Below, piece after piece: positions 54,520 through 64,000 of a stretch of DNA of 64,000 nt. The notes beneath the pieces are model-generated. The model worked only from the letters and a program-made list of their open reading frames with translations, made no database searches and was not told the origin of the DNA. The translations under genes were made by a program, and so were the position numbers. Numbering within the stretch: position 1 is the stretch's first letter; every line of letters starts with the position of its first letter. Origin of the DNA: Balamuthia mandrillaris (lineage: Eukaryota > Discosea > Longamoebia > Balamuthiidae); the NCBI GenBank assembly GCA_031835245.1, contig JAVKOQ010000075.1:1-64000 (forward strand). The letters run 5' to 3'.

Positions 54520-54565
<46 letters not shown>

Positions 54566-56146
54566 CCCACTGTTCTTCATAGGGGGACAAACCTGGTGGA
54601 TAACCTTACAGCAGGACGCGCATTTCGCCCTCCAGAAGCACAAGACAGGACCTCCCTTACGACAGGCTCCTCCGTTGCGCATCCTGCTGCGCGGCTCGCA
54701 CAGTTTTCTCGTTGCAGAGACCGACGATGAGAAACGGCTCTATCAAGAATGGGACTTGTTGAGGCTTCTCCTGATCCACTTCCAAGATACGAAGGCCAAG
54801 CTTTGCTCAGCGACCAGACGAGAGGAAGGGGAGGATGGAGACGACGAGGAAGCCCAACATGAGAGAAGAGGAGAGGCGAGCGAATATCAAGAGGAGAGAA
54901 AAGACGAGCTGCTGAAAGACTTTGCTGCATTTTTGATGGACCAGCATTACGCTCTGAAGAAACTGGTAAGCAATACCTGCGTTTATTTCTGCGCGTTGTT
55001 TCTTTTTTTTAAAATTCTTTTTCTTCTTCTCTTCTCTTCTGTTCTCTGTTCTCCCTTCTCTTCTGTGCAGGTCAATCCAACAACGAACAGTTACGTCCTC
55101 ACAGAAGTGCAGAAAGTTGTAGAACTAGCAGTAGCCGATGACTTTGGCTCTTCACTGCCTCCTTCTTCCTCTCCGTCTTTTTCTGATGCTTCCTCTCCTT
55201 CTTCCTCTTCTCCTTCTTCATTTCTAGTACCATCTCTTTCCACCTCTTTCAGCGTCACTTCTTCAGACGGGAGCATCTCACAAAGAGAGAGCTTGCAGAG
55301 CGAAGATGACTTTTCATCCTCCTCCACACCGACGACGCCTCGTACATTATTCGAGGAACAGTTAAGACACAACTCACAAGAAGATCTGTTCGATAGCGAT
55401 CAAGAGATGAAAGAAACCTGGGCTTTAGGTTTGTTGTTTTCTTTCGTTTCTTTCTATCTTTCTTGTCCCGTCCTCTATGCTTCTCCGCTTCTCCGCTTCT
55501 CTCTTTCTCTCTCTTCTTCCGTCTTTTGGCTTTCTCTCTGCTTCTCTTTCTCTCTTTCTCTCGCTCTGTACTCTTCTCTCCTCTTTTCACCTCCTCTCAC
55601 TCTCCTGTTCTCTTCCTGACACTTGTGTTACATAGATCCTAGTGATATAAAGGAGTTTAGGGAGCTGTTCAAACTACCTTCAGATGAACCATTCATCGAT
55701 TGTACATTCTTTCGTCCGCCCAAGCTCAACCTTGTCTTCCCATCTAACTTGGCGGCTTCATACAGATTTTGAGTGTGTATTGAAGAACGGTTTTGGGACA
55801 TCCAACTTTCAGGGTCACCTTTACGTTTGGCAGCATTATGTTTGCTTCGCTCCCAAGAATTATAGTCGCTCAAAGGTACATCTTCTTTTTTTCGGGCTCT
55901 TGTTCTTCTTATTCTGGTTCTTTTTTCTTCAGCTTGTTATTCTTCTTCTTCTTCTGCTGCTGCTGCTTTCCTCATTGTTCATATTTTTAAAACACCCTCA
56001 CCAACAGAAAAAAAAGTTGGTGTTGTGTTTCGTGGATATACTGATGATGCGGAAACATTCCTCTTTGCGTATCACTGACGCTATTGAGATTCGTCTGAGC
56101 AACGAACACGTTTGTTTTTATCTCCCATCATTTTTCTTTCTTTCTT

Positions 56147-56190
<44 letters not shown>

Positions 56191-56925
56191 TCATAACACA
56201 CACACACTCTCTCTCTATCTGATGTCTTGTATTCTATTGCAGTATTCGTTTTTCTCGTTCGTGTCTCGGGATCCTTGTTTCTCTATTTTAGAATACTTAT
56301 GGAAGTTGCGACATGAAACGGTTTGTGCTCTTGTCTCCTTTTTTCGTCCGTTTATCTCTTTCTTACTGCAAACACCAGGAACCTATTGTTATTTCGGGAA
56401 AACCCATTGCGCAAATGTTAGGACACGTGAAGTATCCCAAAGAAAGCGGAGCATTCAAGCAGCTATTTGCCGAGGTTTGGAGTCCCGACGACTCCTTCGT
56501 TGAACGTTTGTTCTCTCTCCCTCTGTTCTCTCTCTTCTGTTGTTCCTAACACATAGCCAAAAGACTTCTCCTGTTCTTATCACGGAGATGTTTTGAAATT
56601 GAAGGTATCTATTCTTCTCGTTCATTCTTGTAGTTTGTTTCTTCTTTTACTTTCTTTGTCGTGTTTTGTGTTTATCTTTTTCTTACCTCCCTAAATAAAC
56701 AGGGACGATTGTATGTGACACAGAATTATATTTGCTTCCAGTCGGAAACGGTGTTCATCAGCAAGCACCTGAAGGTCGTCATCCCAATTGCCAATGCTTT
56801 GGGCGTCAAGAAACAACATACATCGTTCATCTTTTCCAATGCTTTGGAGCTCACCACGCCAGAGGGAAACGTACGTTTTACCTTTCTTCTTTACTTCGCT
56901 CTGTTGTGCGAATAGCTAATATGAA

Positions 56926-56964
<39 letters not shown>

Positions 56965-57730
56965 AAACATCATAGTATGTGTTTTCAGGGTTCTTGTCCT
57001 GGGATAAAGCCTTTCGTGTCATTTCATTCCTGCTAGAACGAGCAAAATACGTTAGTTTTTCTTACTTCTTGTTTCTTTTTCTCTTTTTGGTCTGTCTTAC
57101 ACAATGCATTCTTCAAGAACAAGGAGCATTACATTCCGCGAGTAATGGTAATAGGAGGGTCAACTGCAATAGGGGTGGCATTGATCAGGCTGCTCGTTCA
57201 GCACGTCAAGGTGAGGGCCATCGTTCGGTCGAAGCAAAGAAAGGCCGAGCTCGAGAGCATTGGTGCGGAGGTGGTGCAGCTTGACTTGGACGATGCGTCC
57301 CCAGACCCGCTTCTTGTGCAACGGGCCTTTAGTGATGTGGATAGAATCTTTTTCAAGCAAGGAGTGGTACGTACCATTCTTCTCTGTAATGTGTTCTCTA
57401 CTTTGACTTCTGCTATTCCTTTTGTTTCTTAATGCTCAACACATTATAGACACCAAATGTACTTGAGCAAACACAATTCATCATAACAGAGGCACTCAAG
57501 GCAGGCGTCTCTCACATTGCTAAGGTCTCTCCATTGGGAAGCAAGAATGGAACAGGCAGCGTGGCGAGCTTGCATCTAGCAGCGGAGAGACAAATAGAAG
57601 CCAGCGGTATTCCCTTTACCGTGCTTCGACTTAACGCTTACATGCAAAACTTGATCGACCATTTTTCTAGTGCGGAAGGGACCATTTATTTTCCAGTAGG
57701 CCAAGCCAAAGTAAGCCTTTTCCTTTAACT

Positions 57731-57766
<36 letters not shown>

Positions 57767-58839
57767 CTCTCTCGCTCTCTCTTGCTCTCTCTCTCTCTCT
57801 CTCTCTCATTTTCTCATTTTTATTTAAATAACAATAGATAGCATGGCTGGATACTAGGGACGTCGCTGCATGCGCTGCCCATATTCTTTGCCATCCGGAC
57901 ATTTCCAAATATAACAGAGCAATGTACGTTCTTGTCCCTTCCACTTTCCTTCTATCTGTCATGTTTCTTCTCCCTCCTTCCATCTTCCAGCTATCGTCTC
58001 CCTCGTTATCTCTTCCTCTGCTGCTTTCTTCATGTTCTCTTTTTATCTGCAATACCATCTTACAAAAACAAAAACAAAACTAGATATGAGTTAACAGGAC
58101 CGTGTGCCATTACTTGCGATAGAGTGGCCCAGCTTCTCTCCGCCGCTCTCAAACGGTCCATCAAAGTATATGACGCTGAGACGGCCGAAGCGGCCAGAGG
58201 TCCCCTCCCGATGCTTGTTGGGCGATCCGATTGGCTGGTGTCCACCATGATGGAGCTATACGAGTACTTTCGGCAAGGCAACGGCGAGTACCTCACCACT
58301 CATGTCTTTGATATATTGGGCCGAGCGCCACATACTGTGGAGGAGTTCATTGAGGCCCACCGAAGAGAGTTTTTAACCGACCGAAAGAATTATTGTACCT
58401 TTCTCCTTTCCTTTTCTTCTCTGTTGCTTTGTTGTTTGCTAACGTGGCTTGTTGTTTTTGGTTTGTTTTTGTTTGCAGTTGACCACTCCGAAATAGAGGT
58501 GCTCCACTCTCAGTTCAGTCGTTTGGATAAAAACTCGGATGGCTTCGTGGACCTCCAAGACTTTTACAAAGGAATGGGAGGAGTGTTATCTCAGTGCCCT
58601 CCATTGGTCGAAGGACTCTTTCGTGCCTTTGATACGACCCACGAGAAGAAAATAGACTTTAGTCAGTTTCTTCAGTACGTTTTCCTAGTATTTTTGTACT
58701 CTTTTCTTCTTTTGTAACTGTCTCGTTTTCGCTTTGAAGTGGAATGAGCATTCTCATGAAAGGAAATTTGACCGAAAGACTCGAATGTACCTCTGCCTCT
58801 CTAACTATTCTCTACATTTCAATTTTTTATGGACTTACC

Positions 58840-58875
<36 letters not shown>

Positions 58876-60411
58876 TTCTGTTAAAGTTGCCTTCCGCACA
58901 TTCGACAAAGAAGCCAAAGGCAAAATAACATGGCCCGACATGGAACCTCTCTTTCGTTCGATAGCAACACTGCTTTACCAATATGGCCTGTTAGACATTC
59001 CAGGTCTTCCTCCACGAGGAAGGGATGTTCAAGTTGTCCAGAGAGAACCGACAGGAGAAGAAGACGAAGAAAGACTAAGAGAAGAAGAGGAAGCAGAGGA
59101 TGAAGTACATGAGTCCGCAGGGCTAGCCAAGTCTCTCGCTATAGGAAAGGCAACGCAAACGAACGAAACAGGAGAACCAGAGGCAGAAGATGCAAATCAA
59201 CAAGAGAAAGAGAAAGAGGGGGAGACTGATGATATCATGAAGTTTGGTCGGGAACTGTTTGGGAAGCTGTGCGCCTTTCAAGTGAAGCTGCATTCGCTTC
59301 CTCGTCGCTCTCGAAGCTCTTCGAGACTGCGAAGATTCTCTTCTTCTGTAGAGATAGATACAGTAGGAAACGAAACCGAAGCAAACCAAAAAAACGTTCT
59401 TAAAGAGAAGCTCGGCATTACCATGAACACTTGGAAGGAGTTTTTTGCTCAGAAGGACGAACTAAGGAACGTTCAAGCCTTGGGGGGCTTGCTGGAAGCG
59501 ACTGCAACTTCCCCTACTTTCTTTCATTCTATGCATTCTCATTCCTCAGATGAGATGAAGCAAAAGGCCACCATCAATCCTGGTCATTCAAGGTTTCTCT
59601 TCCCTCTACGTATTCTTGTTGCTCGGTTTTCATTCTGCTCTATGCGGTTTATTGTTCTTTCGTTCTCTCTTCTTTCGTTCTCTTGGTTTCTCATCCGTAT
59701 GCATACTGATAATGGGATATACAGTTGGGACTTTGTGGTATATATGTTAGTTGGCATTCGGAAAGCACAAGAGTCTTCCTTTCTTTCCTCTTCAGCCCTC
59801 CTCAACAATACATCTAAAGAACAGAACAGCATTACGCCTTCTTCCTCACCAAAAGACTACATTAATAGCACATCCCTTACTTCGTCCGACGAACACAACG
59901 CCTATGGAGATAACATGGTGAAAGATCTCCCTCGTGAAGCGTTCAAAACCGAAGTTCGGCATGACCTCTCCCCTTCTGCTGAATATCTCACTATCTTCGC
60001 CTCCTCCAGTTCTTCCATATTTGCCTCCGATTTCACTTCTGCCGGTTCTTCTTCTCCTTCCTCGTCTCCACCACCACTCCCCTCCTCCTCTTTTTCTTCT
60101 TCGTCTTCCAAATGGAGCTTTAAAGACTATGCTCCTCTTGTCTTTCGTCGTCTGAGAGCTCTATTCGGTGTCAGCGAGGAGGAATTCAAACTTGTGTTAG
60201 GACCGGAGAGAGTGATCGGCAACCTGTTGTTAGGCAATGTATCGGCTTTGGATGAGGTGGTCAACACGGGGCGCAGCGGCAGTTTCTTGTACAAATCGCT
60301 AGCAGGAGGCGGGCGATTCTTCATCAAGACATTACCCCCGGAGGAGTGTTTATTCTTCAGACGTATCTTACCCAGTTATTATACGGTATGACATTGTTTA
60401 CAGCCCTATGC

Positions 60412-60446
<35 letters not shown>

Positions 60447-61488
60447 ACCTGTTAAGTTAGACGCTCACAAGAGTGCTTCTCCACTAAAACACGTTAATAT
60501 ATCAGTACATGATGGATAATCCCAACTCATTATTGATTCGATTCTTGGGGCTCTACAAGATGCACAAGCCTCGCCACACGGTCTATTTTGTTGTGATGGA
60601 GAATGCGCTCTTCACTGATCTTCCCATCAACGAACAGTATGACCTCAAAGTACGTTTATGCTTTTTTGTTGAACACTTTGTCCATTAACAAGCTTTCTTT
60701 CTGTACTCCTCTTCTTCTCTGCCTCTTTGCCTCTGATTCGCTTTGCCTTTTATCGTTCGTTGTTTGTGTTGTTTGTTGCAGGGCTCAACTGTCAACCGTA
60801 CGGTGCTTAAGTCAGAACAGGATGTCATTGATCCTTCCATTGCCATGAAGGACAACGACTTTCATCGCAAACTCAAGCTCCCGCCATCTTGCAAAGAACT
60901 GTTCGTGCAACAAATCAAACGTGACTGTAAGGTAAAACCGAAGAACCCAGCACAAAACCAGGATTAACTTGAAACTTGCTGAACACAAACAGTGGTTGGA
61001 GAGCCATGCTGTGTGCGACTACTCTTTGCTCGTTGGAATCCATGTATCTCAATCAACAGTTGAGCAAGAGCAACGGCGCTTCACAAGAGCCTCACTCAAC
61101 CGAGAAGCCAACCGATCTCTTCCTCTGTTGCAACGATATCGCGTTCCCCATTATCATCCATCCCATCAGAAACGTCTCTCAAGTGGCACTCCAGCAACTT
61201 TCTCACTGTTCAGGAAGGACCACGGAGGCATTCGGGCGGCAGGAGCAGCAGCCAACGAGCTTTACTTCTTTGGACTGATCGACATTTTGACTGTCTATAA
61301 CCTCAAGAAGCGGTCCGAGCATACATTCAAAGCCATTCTTTATGACTCGGTTCGTCTCGCCTCCTTTCGTTCTTTTTGCCCGTTTGTTTCTTGCTTAACA
61401 AACCCTCCACCAGACTCAAATATCGGCCATACCACCCACGCCCTATCGAAAACGTTTCATCAAATACATTCGTTCCATCGTTGAATGA
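54405..61488 (+). CDS. GRAM-GRAM-NmrA-EF-hand-PIP kinase fusion
   Basis: A gene of about 20 exons. Exon 1 (54405-54435) splices into QTWWITLQQDAHFAL, a helical, Ser-rich N-terminus. GRAM 1 (about 55650-56320) shows FRELFKLPSDEPFID, GHLYVWQHYVCF and ITDAIEIRL. GRAM 2 (56400-57055) shows FSCSYHGDVLK, GRLYVTQNYICF and FSNALELTTPEGN. An NmrA-like NAD(P)-binding fold follows (57115-58390: VMVIGGSTAIGVALIRLL, then TPNVLEQTQFIITEALKAGV and ITCDRVAQLLSAAL). EF-hands come next (58490-58960; DKNSDGFVDLQD is canonical, two others degenerate). The C-terminus is a PIP kinase: WDFVVYMLVGIRK, YAPLVFRRLRALFGV, SGSFLYKS, RFFIKTLPPEE, YDLKGSTVNRT, CDYSLLVGIH, FFGLIDILTVYNLKKRSEHT and ISAIPPTPYRKRFIKYI. Module borders are crossed by short in-frame introns, with no intergenic gap. 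PIPKs make PI(4,5)P2 or related lipids. Separate genes remain possible. Confidence 0.82.
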
Positions 61489-61700
61489 TAGGACGACCTG
61501 AGGCCATTCAACAGTGCTTTTCTTTACCGGGAAATAACACACATGTCGATGTTTTTCAACCTCTTTCCTCACCATCACTGATCAGCTTTAAAACATTATT
61601 TTTGTATATAAAAGATATAATACCTATTTTTTTATTATTTGTTCTGAGGTAAGCGTCAGAGAACAAGTTACTCTTCTGCGCTTTGTTTATGTCTAGCTGC

Positions 61701-61738
<38 letters not shown>

Positions 61739-61859
61739 AGAAGAGAGAGGAGAGAAAGAGGAGAGGAATGCATGGACGCCAACACACGTTGTTACTCAAA
61801 CAAAATGTTCATCAAGAACAACTCCACAAAGGTCATTTCTCTCTATTTTTCTTTTTCCA
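61489..61859. other. convergent gap with GA repeat
   Basis: AT-rich sequence at 61580-61640 and (GA)n at 61707-61737, between the PIPK and desaturase stops. No gene was seen. Confidence 0.4.
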
Positions 61860-63872
61860 TCACGAGGAAGACACACCAACCAACGAAGAAGCAGAAGAAG
61901 CCACCGGGAAGTCCTTTAGTCCTTGGCTCGTAGGTATCGCCACCGAAGAAGAAGCAGCAGCAGCTTCACTCGGCGGCTGACCCATGCGCTTCACGTGAGC
62001 ATAGTGCGAGAGCAACGCAGCAAAGAAGTCGGGATGCACAAAGTAAGGCACGCCCTGTTCCTCGCACATGCCGCGAACGATTGGCGCGATGTGAGGCAGG
62101 TTCACGTGGGCTAACGTCGGGAAGAGGTGGTGCTCTATCTGGTAGTTGAGTCCCCCGGAGAGCCACGTGGCCAGCGCGCTGCCGTACGAATAGTTCGAAC
62201 TGGTCATGATCTATGTGAGTGTTTGTGTTGGGCGATGTCAGTCAGCACAGAAGGAAAGAAACGACAAGAAAGAACGAAAAAAACAGAAAGAACACAAAGT
62301 CGAAACCGAAAACGAAAACGAACAACAAACAGCCCTAAATGCACGCAAAGAATGTACCTGACACTTGGCCCAATCGTTCTCCCGGTTGTACTGCTCTGGA
62401 AAGATGACGTCCTCCGCCAAGTGCGTCACCACAAACTGCAGGCTGAAGCAATAGCCCGCCGTGCAGACCACCAGGCACAACAACAGCAGGCCATGCACAA
62501 AGCCATGCCAATAGACCGCCACCAGGAAGAGCCAACAGGGCTGAGCCACTTTGGTCAACGCCAGGAGCCACAGCTCCCACGTGGGCGGGTTGTACATGGG
62601 CATGCCCCTATAGTGGCCCCGCAGGACGTAGCCCACGTCCGAGACGTACCACTTGAAGCAGACCCATGGGTACAGCAGCCAGACGTAGAGGTGTTGGAGG
62701 CGGTGGTAGGGCCTCCAGGCCTGCCCAGGATTATAACGAATGAGAGGGAAGGCGGTGGTGCTGTCGGGGTCCTGAGTGGAGTTGGTGAACTGGTGGTGCC
62801 CGATGTTGTGCTCGTGCTTCCAGACCAAGGAGCTGGCCCCCATGACGTCCATCATGCAGCCGGCCACTTTGCTCAGCCAGGCGCGCTTGCTGAAGGCGCC
62901 GTGGTTGCCGTCGTGCATGATGATGATGCCGAGCTGGCTGAAGAACCAGCCGCAGGGGATGGCGCTCCACACGTGACCCTGCACCATGGTCTCCCAGTAG
63001 AAGTAGAGGAAGAAGGCCAGGGTGAGAAAGGTTTGGAGGTAGAGCTGGGGGGCATCCTGGCGGGACAGCCCTTTTTGTTTCAGGTGGGCCTCCACCCGGT
63101 CTCGCAGCTCATCGTAGAAGGGGCTTGTCTTGCTGTAAACGAATGGGGAGTTGTTGTGGTTTTCTTTCTTTTGTTGAGTTGTTGCGTCTTCGGGCCGAGA
63201 GAGTTGTGGGTCATTCTTTTCGTTTGTCTTTGTGGTCGTCGTCCTCTTCCGCATCGTTTGTTCTTCTTCTTCTCCTTCTCCTTTTGATTGCTTCCTCTCG
63301 CCCACCACTACCCCCATAGAGGAGGAACAAGCTTGGTCGCTGCTGCTGACCAGCCGTCCGATGTAAAACTTGGGAAGGACTTTGTCCCTCACCCACCGCC
63401 CGTGCGAGGTTTCGAACAGGACCGTCACGTCCTTGCCCACGCCCTGGAGGATGAGGTCCCCTCCGGGATGCCGCTCCACAAAGGAGCTGACGTTATAGAC
63501 CTTGAGCCCGACGGACAGCCAGTAGTCCCCAGGGCTGTTATGCCGTGCGAGCTCCTCCTCGGTGATAAGTCTTTCCTTCACCTGCTCTGCCTTTCGTTGT
63601 CGCTTGGCTTCACTTTCGGCTTCTGCTTCGTCCTTCCACTTTTGTTTTTGCATCTCTTTCTCCATTTCAATGTCTTCATTGTTGCTATTGTTGTTGTGGT
63701 GGTGGTGGTGGTTGGTGGTGTGGAGAGGAAGAGGAGGAGAGGAGCGTTTCCGGAGGGTGACGCTGCCTGCCAGTGGCACAGAAGTTGCAGAAGAGGAAGA
63801 GGAGGAAGAAGAAGGAGAAGCGGGGGAGAGAGTCACCGTCTGACCCGAGAGAGTTTCTTCTTCCACCGTCAT
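61860..63872 (-). CDS. cytochrome-b5 front-end fatty acid desaturase
   Basis: Two exons. After a polar N-tail with a His/Asn run, a cytochrome b5 domain carries YNVSSFVERHPGGDLILQG with the haem-ligating HPGG. The desaturase part has the three histidine boxes: HDGNH, HNIGHH and QIEHH. Gln in the first position of the third box is typical of front-end (delta-4/5/6) desaturases. Hydrophobic segments between boxes are as in the family. The enzyme inserts a double bond between an existing one and the carboxyl end of a polyunsaturated acyl chain, in the ER. Regiospecificity cannot be read. The intron (about 62215-62355) joins ..KCQV to IMTSSNYSY. The start MTVEEET (63872) is preferred to an in-frame ATG at 63992. 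Length is greater than usual because of the N-tail and a charged linker. Confidence 0.93.
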
Positions 63873-64000
63873 CTTTTTTTTCAGTTGTTTTTTTGTTTTG
63901 GCTGGTTTGTTTGTTTCGATGGGATCAGCTGACCAATCCCAAAAAAAAAAAAAGGGTTGAAGAAGGATCAACGCGACGCGATGCGATGGCAAAACGCAAA
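63873..64000 (-). promoter_or_regulatory. desaturase upstream region with CCAAT
   Basis: CCAAT lies at 63933-63937, about 65 bp before the start codon. An A8 run ends just before the ATG on the sense strand. The window ends here. Confidence 0.35.

Overview
This is a eukaryotic nuclear window with 28 supportable protein-coding genes in 64 kb. Genes lie on both strands, usually separated by 50-800 bp. Most are cut by short GT-AG introns filled with CT, CTT or 7-bp pyrimidine repeats on the sense strand. No rRNA or tRNA gene, CRISPR array or intact mobile element was seen. The gene set suggests a free-living amoeba: a receptor tyrosine-kinase-like protein, a G-alpha-like protein, a multidomain PIP kinase, a plastin-type actin-binding protein, a CASTOR-like amino-acid sensor, and genes that could be of bacterial origin. 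A discosean amoebozoan (Acanthamoeba/Balamuthia type) is my best inference, but no marker sequence here proves it.

Layout. 1-1.1 kb: a decayed zinc-knuckle/LTR-like remnant. 1.1-14.6 kb: tyrosine-kinase-like receptor (-), cupin-like protein (-), ACOT9-type acyl-CoA thioesterase (+), TatD nuclease (-), single-pass receptor with a GPS-like segment (-), small Cys-rich protein (-). 15-29.3 kb: protein with three 54-residue repeats (+), ABCG half-transporter (-), CASTOR-like ACT protein (-), RFX-type transcription factor (+), RPAP2/Rtr1 CTD phosphatase (+), small zinc-finger protein (+). 30-38.9 kb: HEMK2/Mtq2 methyltransferase (+), ankyrin protein (-), unrecognised protein (+), small SIKNKFE protein (-), F-box/SPRY protein (-), TRAPPC5 (-), histone H4 variant (+), DUF488 protein (-). 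39.7-49.8 kb: plastin-CH/coiled-coil/C2 protein (+), ubiquitin-like/RING protein (+), condensin SMC4 (+). 50.4-64 kb: secreted protein (+), small putative mitochondrial protein (-), degenerate G-alpha (-), GRAM-GRAM-NmrA-EF-hand-PIPK fusion (+), cytochrome-b5 front-end desaturase (-).

How the parts may work together. Most genes are unrelated housekeeping neighbours. The clearest themed stretch is 52.6-61.5 kb, where a G-alpha-like pseudo-GTPase and a five-module PIP kinase are head to head. CCAAT pentamers recur between genes, two E2F-like sites precede SMC4, and several start codons follow a long A tract. The most novel content is in the domain architectures: the PIPK fusion, the helical-domain-less G-alpha, the plastin-C2 protein, the ubiquitin-like/RING protein and the extended H4 tail.
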